DNA of 64,000 nucleotides from the NCBI GenBank assembly GCA_947172415.1, contig OX359202.1, forward strand, positions 2,950,001 through 3,014,000, written 5' to 3'. How positions within the stretch are numbered: position 1 is the stretch's first letter; each line of letters opens with the position of its first letter. Source of the stretch: Chondrosia reniformis. Its lineage: Eukaryota; Porifera; Demospongiae; Chondrillida; Chondrillidae. The position numbers and the translations under genes were made by a program. Under the pieces are notes generated by a model. That model was not told the origin of the DNA and searched no databases. It saw only the letters and a program-made list of their open reading frames with translations. Of this stretch, positions 54,438 through 64,000 are shown piece after piece.

Positions 54438-57400
54438 AAAAACTAGGACATATAACTAGTACATACACTTACTACATATAACGAGTACATACACATATAC
54501 CTAGAATATATAAATAGTCAATACAACTAGTACATACAGCTGGTGCATACAACTAGTTCATATAACTAGTACACAAATATATAACTAGTACATCCAAATA
54601 GTAAATACAACTAGAACATACAACTAGTGCGTATAACTAGTACATGCAAATAGTACATGCAACTAGTATCTGGTACAGACAACTAGAACATACAACTAGT
54701 ACAAAGTTAGTACATACAACTAGTATTAACATACAACTAGTACATAGAACGTGTACATACAATTAGCACATACAACTAGTACTTTCAACTAGTACATATA
54801 ACAAGTTCACACACCTACTACATATAACGAATACATAAACATATAACTAGTATATAAGAATAGAACATAAGCATGGTACATACAACTAGAAACTAGTACA
54901 TACAACTAGTGTATATATAAAACTAGTACATACAACTGGTAAATACATACAACTAGTACACACATACAACTAGCACATACCAGTCGTACATAAAATTCAT
55001 AGGTACAACTAGTTTATAAAATTAGTAAGTAGTAAATATAATTAGTATGTGCAACTAGTACATAAAACTAGCACATACAACTAGTGCATGCAACTAGTAC
55101 AAAGAACTGGGACATATTAGTAGTACATACACCTATTACATATAACTAGTACATACACGTATACCTAGTAAATGTAAATAGTACATACAACTAGTACATA
55201 CAGCTTGCGTATACAACTAGTACATTTAACTAGTACACACACATACAAATAGTACATACAAAAAGTAAATACAACTGGGACATACAACTAGTGCGTAGAA
55301 CTAGTACATACAACTAGTATCTAGTACATACAACTAATACAAACAACTAGGACCAAAAACTAGTAAGTTCTAGTACATACAACTAGTACATAAAACTACT
55401 ACTTTCAACTAGAACATATACCTAGTACACACACCTATTACATATAACTAATACATACAAATATAATTAGTTCAAATATATAGTGCATCGACATAGTACA
55501 TACAGCTAGTACAAAAAACTAGTAAATACAACTAGAAACTAGTACATACAACTAGTACATACAACTAGTACATACACCTAGTTCATAAAACTATTATAGA
55601 GCTAGTACAAAGAACTAGTGTATACATCTTGTACATACAACTGGTTCATATCTACTACATACAACTAGTGCATTAAACTAGTACAAAAATTAGTACATAC
55701 AACCAGCTAATACAGCTGGTACATACAAGTAGTACATATACCTAATGTATAGACATTTATAAAGTACATATAAACAGTACGTATAACTATTATATATAAC
55801 TAGTACAAACAAATAGTACATACACCCAGTACATACAAATGTAACGTGTACATATAAGTAGCACATACAACTAGTACATACAACAATTACACAAAACTGG
55901 TACATATAACTAGTACATATAACTAGTACATACAACTAGTGTCTAGTATATACAACTAGTACCTCCCTAGTACCTAGTATAATTAGGACTAGAACCTACA
56001 ACTAGTATATACTACTAGTACATGCAACTAGTACATGAAAATAGTACATACAACTAGTACAGAAAACTAGTGCACACAAACAAACAAGTAGTTCATAGAA
56101 CTAGTTCATTCCTAGTACCTAGTATAACTTTTACTAGCACCTAAAACTAGTTCAAACATCTAGTACACACAACTAGTACATACAATAAGGCTATAGTACA
56201 TAGAACTAGTACATACGACTAGTACATACAAATAGCACATAAAACTAGTACATATAACTAGTACATGCAAATAGGACATACGAATCTTAGTTGCAACTAA
56301 TAAATACAACTAGTACCTACAACTAGTACATATAACTGGAACTAGTACATAAAACTAGTACATACAACTACTACAAACAACTAATAATGAATACATACAA
56401 CTTGTACATTTAACTAGTACGCTCAACATGTACATGCAACTAGTACATGCAACTTGTACATACAATTAGCAAATAAAATTAGTTCATATAACTAGTACAT
56501 ACAACTAGTAACGAAAACATAAAACTAGTACCTTGAGCTACTACACACAACTTGTACATAAAACTAATAAATAGTACAATCAGCTAGGACATACACCTGG
56601 TACATACAGCTAGGACATACAACTGGTATATTTAACTAGGTCATATAACTACTTTATCTAACAAGCACATACAAGTAGTTTCTAATACATAGAACTATAT
56701 AGTACCTCTAGTACCTAGATTAACTAGTACTAGAACCTACAACTAGTACATACAACTAGTGCATACAATTAGTACACACAAATAGTACATACAGCTAGTA
56801 AATATAACTAGTACATACCACTTGTACATAAAACTAGTATATATAACTCGTACATATAACTAGTACATATAAACAGTACATGCAACTAGTACATGCAACA
56901 AGTATCTAGTACATACAAATAGAACCTACCTAGTACATCGTATAACTAGTACAAGAATCAACAACTGGTACCTACACATAGTACATACAACTAGTCGATA
57001 CAACTAGTACATACAACTAGAAACTAGTAGTTACTACTAGTTCATAGAACATACAACTTGAATATACATCTAGTACATAGCTAATATTAACAACTAGTAT
57101 ATACATACAACTATTAAGTACAACTGGTACATTACTAGTACATACAAATAGTACATACAACTAGTACATACCAAATAGTACATACAACTAGTACATACAT
57201 CTACTACATATAACTAGTAAATTCACATATACCTAGTAATTATAAATAGTACATACAACTATAACATACAGCTATTGTATACAATTAGTACATACAACTA
57301 GTACACAAACATATAACCAGTGAATACGCATATAACTGGCACTTATAAAGAGTACATACACATAGTACATACAAATAGTACATACAACTAGTACATACAA

Positions 57401-60192
57401 CTAGCTCGAGTACATAATACTAGAACGTACAACTTGTATATACAACTAGTGGATAGCTATTATTTATAACTAGTGTATACATACAACTAGTACATACAAC
57501 TGGTACATTCAACTAGTCCATACAACTAGGACAAACAACTAGGACATATAACTAGTACATACATCTACTACATATAACTAGTAAATACACATATACATAG
57601 TAATTATGAATAGTACATACAACTATTACATACAGCTATTGTATACAATTAGTACATACAACTAAAACATACAACTGTAAACTAGTACAGATAACTAGTT
57701 CATAGAACGAGTACATAATATCAGAAAGTACAACTTGTATATACAACTAGTGGATAGCTTTTATTTATAACTAGTATATACATACAACTAGTCTATACAA
57801 CTGGTACATAACTAGTACATACAACTAGTACACAAACATATAACCCCAGTGAAGACGCATATAACTGGCACTTATAAATAGTACATACACATAGTACATA
57901 CAAATAGTACATTCAACTAGTACATACAACTAGCTCATAGAACGAGTACATAATACTAGAACGTACAACTTGTATATACAACTAGTGGATAGCTATTATT
58001 TATAACTAGTATATACATACAACTAGTACATACAACTTGTACATAACTAGTACATACAACTAGTACATACAAATAGAACAAACAATTAGTACATACAACT
58101 ATTACATACAACTTTTACATACAGCTAGTTCATTACGACTATATTCTAAATATAACTAGGACTAGTAAATAAAACTAGTGAATACCACTAGTACATACAA
58201 TTAGAATATACAACTAGTACATGCAACTAGTAAATACAACTAGTACATACCAAATAGTACCCACAACTAGTACATATAATTAGTACATACAACTAGTACA
58301 TACAACTAGGACATGCCAAATAGTACCCACAACTAGTGAAAAAAACTAGTACATACAATTAGTACATACAACTGGTACATTCAACTAGTACATACAACTA
58401 TATGGTACATACCAAATAGTCCGCACACTAGTACATACAATTAGTACAAAGAACTAGTACATTCAACTAGTCCATACAACTACGACAAACAGCTAGGACA
58501 TATAACTAGTACATACACCTATTACATATAACTAGTAAATACACATACCTTGTAATTAAATATAGTACATACAACTAGTACATACAACTAGTACAGTAAA
58601 CTAGTACACACAAGTAGTAAATACAACTAGAAAATAGTATATAGAACTAGCTCACAGAATGAGTACATAATACTAGAACATACAACTTGTATATTCAACT
58701 AGTACATAACTACTACACACAACTAGGAAAAACAACTAGGACATATAAATAGTACATACACCTACTACATATAACTAGTACATACACTTTTACCTAATAA
58801 TTATAAATAGTACATAAAACTAGTACATACACCTATTATCTACTACATACAACTAGTACCTTCTTAGAACCTAGTATAACTAGGACAAGAACCTACCCCT
58901 TGTACATACAACTAGTACATACAACTAGAACATACAACCAGTACGTAGCTAGTACATACAAATAGTATATACATACAACTAGTATCTAGTGCATACAACT
59001 AGAACATACAACTAGTACATAGCTAGTACATACAACTAGTACACTGAACATGTACACACCATTAGCACATGCAACTATTACATACAACTAATACATACCT
59101 AATAATTGTAAATAGTACATACAACTAGCATATACAACTAGTACATACAACTAGTATCTAGTACACACAACTAGTACCTTCCTAGCACCTAGTTTAACTA
59201 GTACAAATACCTACCACTTGTACATACAACTAGTACATACACCTAGAACCTACAACCCGTACATAGTTAGTACATACAACTAGTATATACATACAACTAG
59301 CACATACAACTAGTACATACAACTAGTACTTGCAACTAGTACATATAACTAGTTCACACATCTACCACATAAAACCAATACATGAAAATATAACTAGTAC
59401 ATATAAATAGTACATAAACATAGTACATACTAGTAGTTCATACAACTACTAGTACATAGAACGAGTACATAAAACTAGGACCTATAACTAGTTCACACCT
59501 ACTACATATTATTAGTACATAAATATATAACTAGTACATATGAATAGTGCATCCATATAGTATATATAACTAGTACATAAAACTAGTACATGCAACTAGA
59601 AACTTGTACATACAACTGGTATATATATAAAACTAGTACATTTATTTAGTTCATACAACTATTATATACAAACAACTAGTTCATACAACTAGTATATACA
59701 ATTAGGTCGTACAACTAGTTCACACAACTATTAACTAGTACATATTGCAACTAGTACATACAACTAGTACATACGACTAGTTTATACAACTAGTAACTAG
59801 TACATATAACTAGTACGTTCAACTATGACAAACAACTAGTTTTTACAATTAGTTTGCACAATTAGTTCATACAACTAGTTACTACTACATACAACTAATA
59901 CATACAACTAGTACCTAAAACTAGTAAATTAAGCTAGTTCTAGTACATACCACTAGTACATTCAACTAGTACTTTCAACTAGTACATTTAACTAGTACAA
60001 ACAATTACTACATATAACTAATACATAAAAATATAACTAGTTAAATAAATATTGCATCCACATAGAACATACAACTAGTACATAAAACTAGTAAAAACAA
60101 CTAGAAACTAATACATACAACTAGTATATATATAAAATTAGTACATTTAACTAGTACATACAACTGGTATATACATACAACAAGTACATAAC

Positions 60193-60585
60193 AACAATCA
60201 ATTTATCACAAAAGTATATGATAAGCGAGAGGACTTTAACTTTGATATAGTAAATTTCCCCCATTTAGATAGTAATATTCCTAATACCCCAGCCTATGGT
60301 GTCTTTATTTCACAACTAATTAGGTATTCTAGAATATGTAGTGACTTCTCCAGTTTTCAGGCTAAAAGTTTGCTGTTATGCAGTAGGCTTATTAAGCAGG
60401 GTTACAAATACTTTAAGCTAAAATCAACCTTTAAAACCTTCCTAACCCGGCAGCCTCTAGTTAGAATCAAGTATAAGCAAAAAGTAGCTAGTATGCTTAA
60501 GGACTGTCTTGTGTTACCCCATATTGTGTTACCCCACCTCCAAAGAAATGTTACTACTAGAAGACCTAAGGGTAGACTTACGTAA
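60193..60585 (+). pseudogene. Penelope-like RT, C-terminal end and thumb, 5'-truncated
   Basis: An uninterrupted frame reads VYDKREDFNFDIVNFPHLDS, AYGVFISQLIRYSRICSDF, LIKQGYKYFKLKSTFKTF and ends with a basic tail PKGRLT before TAA. It shows the segment deleted in copy 1 and that the protein ends about 30 residues after the thumb, without a GIY-YIG domain. Motifs A and B are absent through truncation. Confidence 0.8.
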
Positions 60586-60829
60586 TATGTCCCACTTGTG
60601 TCTATAGTTATGCTGTGTCTGTTTTACCTATACAAGCAAGAATACTAATGGATTTATAATTAATTCACAAAAGTTAAATGGACCTACATTCCTTTCATAA
60701 AATTAAATTTCATCATGTGTTTAGTTAACACCTTATTTAACTTTTGGCACCAAAATAGTGTATATAAGGCCCCTAGCATAGAGAGCCAAGGATTCACAGA
60801 AAATCAAGATAAAGAAAATGACAAAGACT

Positions 60830-60886
60830 CCCAGGTTCACTGATGAAGGGTGGAATTCCCAGAAACGGCTGTCTGACCCAGTGGAG
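60830..60886 (+). ncRNA. Hammerhead-ribozyme-like motif, Penelope copy 3
   Basis: CTGATGA 60,840-60,846; GAAAC 60,862-60,866; GTC 60,871-60,873. The upstream stem reads GGTTCA instead of GGATCA. Confidence 0.5.
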
Positions 60887-62655
60887 AAGAAGATGAAAGA
60901 AGGGAAAAGAAGGAAGAAAAGACTCCTGTATCTTCGTCTAAAGCTCTCTTTAGGTTTAGTTCCCCTATAGGCTCTTTTACAGACTAGGCATATAGCATGT
61001 AGGAAAATGGTATCTTAGATTTTTCATACAACTAGTACATAAAATTAATTGGTACAACTAATTCATACAACTAGTAACTAGTACAAATAACTAGTACATG
61101 GTACTACTACATACAAGTAGTACATATATCTAGTACATACAATTAATACATACAACTAGTACATTTAAAGAGTACATACAACTATTACATACAACAATTA
61201 CACAAAATTGTTACATACAACTAGAACATATAACTAGTTCATATAACTAGTATATACAAATAGTGTCCAGTATATACAACTAGTAACTCCCTAGTACCTA
61301 GTATTATTTTGACTAGAACCTACAACTAATATATACTACTAGTACATGCAACTAGTACATGCAACTAGTACATACAAATAGTATTGAGTAAATATATACA
61401 ACTAGTACATACAACTAGTGCATACAATTAGTACATAGAACTAGTACATATAAAGAGTACACACAACTAGTTCATAAAACTAGTTCATACAACTAGTACA
61501 TGAAACAAGTATCTAGTATATACAACTAGTACAAGAATCAACAACTGGTAAAAACACATAGTACATACAACTGGTACTTACAACTAGTTCATATGACTAG
61601 TACATAACTAGTACATACAATTAGTACATAGAACTAGTTTAAACAATTAGACCCTACAACTACTACATACACGTAGTATATACAATTTGTATATACAATT
61701 TTGTACATACAAATAGTACATAAAACTAGACCATACAACTATTAACTAGTACATACAACTAGTACATTCAAATAGGACATACGAATCGTACTAGCAACTA
61801 ATAAATACAACTAGTACATATAACTGGAATTAGTACATAAAACTAGTACATACAACTACTACTAACAACTAGGAACGAGTACATACAACTAGTACATTGA
61901 ACTAGCACGCACAACATGTACATGCAACTTGTACATACAATTAGTAGATAAAATTAGTACATATAACTAGTACATACAAATAGTAACGAAAACATACAAC
62001 CAGTACATTGAACTACTACACACAACTTGTACATAAAACTAGTAAATAGTACAATCAGCTAGGACATACAACTGGTACATTCAATTGGTATATACAACTA
62101 GGTCATAAAACTACTTTATATACAGAGTACATACAAGTAGTTTCTAGTACATATAACTATATAGTACCTACCGAGTACCTAGTTTAAATAGTACTAGAAC
62201 CTACAACTAGTACATACAACAGGTGCATACAATTAGTACACACAAAGAGTACGTACTGCTAGTAAATAAAACTAGTACATATAACTGGTACATATAACTA
62301 GTAAATATAAACAGTACATACAACTAGTTCATAAAACTAGTTAATAACAAGTATCTAGTACATACAAATAGAACCTACCAAGTCCATAGTATAAGTAGTA
62401 CAAGAATCAACAACTGGTACATACACATAGTACATACAACTAGTCCATACAACTAGTACAAAGAACTAGAAACTAGTACATACACCAAGTTCATAGAACG
62501 AGTACATTATACTATAGAAAACATACAACTTGAATATACATCTAGTACATAGCTAATATTAAAAACTAGTATATACATACAACTATTAAGTACAACCGGT
62601 ACATAACTAGAACATACAAATAGTACATACAACTAGTACATACCAAATAGTACAC

Positions 62656-63132
62656 CAGACCTGCCAAGTCTCACGCATCTGGCATGAGACACACGCATTT
62701 GACTGTCATGTCACGCTCACACGCATATCTGTGCCAGATCTCACGCCTTTTCCTGATTCTCACTCACTGTCACACTCACTCTAGTCTCCCCAGCAGGCAG
62801 ATCAGCCATACAGGCTGATGGGGCTATTCCTTTGCTGTGGAGTATATATCTCTAAATTCTTGTCGATGATCTATCCATATCCCATTTATTACGACTTATA
62901 GACTCATGATCTAGCAGTAATCCGTAAGCGCAGCGGCGCTTTCTCCTCCATTTTTAATCGATGACGTAATGTATGGTATTAGCCATCTAATGTTAACAGT
63001 AAGGGTAATGAGGGAAATGTACGGGAGCGTAGCGAGCGAAATTTTTTTTGAAATCTCACGCATTTTGGGGCAGTCTCACTCATTTCTTGAGAAAGTCTCA
63101 CGCATGCTCTAAGCCTAGCCTTAGCAGGTCTG
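62656..63132. mobile_element. hAT-like MITE (477 bp)
   Basis: Ends CAGACCTGCCAA and TTAGCAGGTCTG are inverted with one mismatch. AGTACAC is duplicated outside (62,649-62,655 and 63,133-63,139). The interior has repeated TCTCACGCAT boxes and no ORF. hAT elements usually give 8 bp; the seven seen plus one mismatch are compatible. Confidence 0.78.
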
Positions 63133-64000
63133 AGTACACACACCTAGCACATACAATTAGTACATACAACTAGTACATTCAATTAGTCCATACAACTAGG
63201 ACAAACAACTAGGACATATAACTAGTACATACATCTACTACATATAACTAATTAATACGCATTTACCTAGTAATTATGAATAGTACATACAACTAGTACA
63301 TACAGCTAGTGCATATAACTACTACATATAACTAGTACACAAAAATATAACCAGTAAATACACATATAACTGGCACTTATAAATAGTACATACACATAGT
63401 TCCTGCAATTAGTACATACAACTATAAACTAGCACAAACAACAAGTTCCTAGAACGAGTACATAAAACTAGCATATACAACTACTGCATAAACAACAAAC
63501 TAGTATATACACACAACTAGTACATAACTAGTATTTACAATTAGTATATACATATAACTAGTACACACAACTAGTACAAACAAATAGTACATACAACTAC
63601 TACATCCAACTACTGCATACAACCAGTACTTACATCTAGTAAATATAACTAGTACTAGTATATAGAACTAGGACATACAACTAATTCCTACTTGGTACCT
63701 ACTATAACTGGTACTAGAACCTACAATTAGTACATACAGCTAGCACATACAACAAGTACAGGAAACTAGCACAAACAACTGGTACATACAACTACTACAT
63801 ATAACGATGTACATATGCATATATCTAGAAAATATAAATAGTACATACAACCAGTACATACAGTTATTGCATTCAACTTGGATATACAACTAGAAAAAAC
63901 ACCTACTATATATAAGTAAAGCATAAAAATATAACTGGTTCAAATAAATAGTGCATCCACATAGTACATCCAACTAGTACATAAAACTTGTAAATACAAC

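Larger units (their letters stand above)
60190..61027 (+). mobile_element. Penelope-like element, copy 3 (5'-truncated)
   Basis: Begins inside the RT gene directly after minisatellite and ends at the common 3' terminus. The E2F palindrome is mutated to TTTTGGCACCAAAA (60,742-60,755). The TATA box TATATAAGG begins at 60,761. Confidence 0.85.
45595..64000. repeat. 13-bp minisatellite, block d (about 18 kb, runs off the right edge)
   Basis: Degenerate tandem units of TACAACTAGTACA with frequent TATA, ATA and single-base variants. No ORF in it is credible (the minus ORF at 55,690-55,935 is repeat-encoded). Insertions: 48,914-49,216 and 60,190-61,027 (Penelope), 54,068-54,437 (repeat R), 62,656-63,132 (hAT-like). 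Confidence 0.93.

Noticed and set aside
55690-55935. Tyr/Cys-rich minus ORF
   Set aside because: Encoded entirely by the 13-bp minisatellite.
45595-64000. CRISPR-like array
   Set aside because: Units are contiguous and degenerate with no unique spacers, and the DNA is eukaryotic.
1-64000. tRNA or rRNA genes
   Set aside because: No convincing T-loop plus acceptor pairing or rRNA core was seen by eye; a covariance scan would be decisive.

Overview
The window reads as repeat-rich, AT-rich animal DNA. The evidence is spliced genes with very short introns (about 55 to 150 bases, clean GT..AG), pogo, hAT, Helitron and Penelope-type elements, and long satellite arrays. Compact introns together with Helitrons carrying virus-like 2A peptides fit a demosponge best, but that is inference. 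I see no clear intact single-copy host gene, no tRNA or rRNA, and nothing bacterial. Almost everything is mobile elements nested in one another and in satellite DNA.

Layout. 1-10,000: a Helitron on the minus strand ('Helitron A'), split in two by a 6.9-kb TIR transposon at 2,041-8,962. That transposon ('family F1') carries a large, damaged, unfamiliar transposase-like gene. 10,345-14,850: a foldback element containing a 1.28-kb non-autonomous F1 copy, a copy of the foldback without the insertion (an 'empty site'), a 249-bp hairpin, duplicated segments and one secreted-protein-type first exon. 14,280-18,900: a 13-bp minisatellite (core TACAACTAGTACA) holding a Penelope-like retroelement. 19,820-27,166: a second Helitron ('Helitron B', minus strand) with a 2A leader, zinc motif, HUH/Y2 Rep, PIF1 helicase and OTU protease. 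It is broken by two homopolymer frameshifts and one in-frame TAG. 28,043-35,700: a pogo fossil, a WD40 fragment, another signal-peptide exon, and a 45-bp satellite with higher-order structure.

35,768-43,293 is the most striking object: a complete 7,526-bp transposon with 81-bp terminal inverted repeats (2 mismatches) and a perfect 8-bp target duplication. It encodes, on one strand, a spliced RecQ-like helicase and a spliced DUF6589-type transposase candidate. An F1 element landed in the second gene, and a later inversion turned one conserved exon onto the opposite strand. The helicase gene is cut by a nearly identical inverted copy of its own exon 2/intron 2.

43,294-64,000: dispersed repeat copies, a third block of the 45-bp satellite, then about 18 kb of the 13-bp minisatellite. 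Within the minisatellite lie two more Penelope 3' ends, a palindromic repeat and a hAT-like MITE. All three Penelope copies sit inside this minisatellite. Their shared 3' module carries an E2F-like palindrome, a TATA box and a hammerhead-ribozyme-like core.

Many lesions are length changes in homopolymer or TA runs. Some may therefore be assembly errors, and the elements could be less dead than they look.
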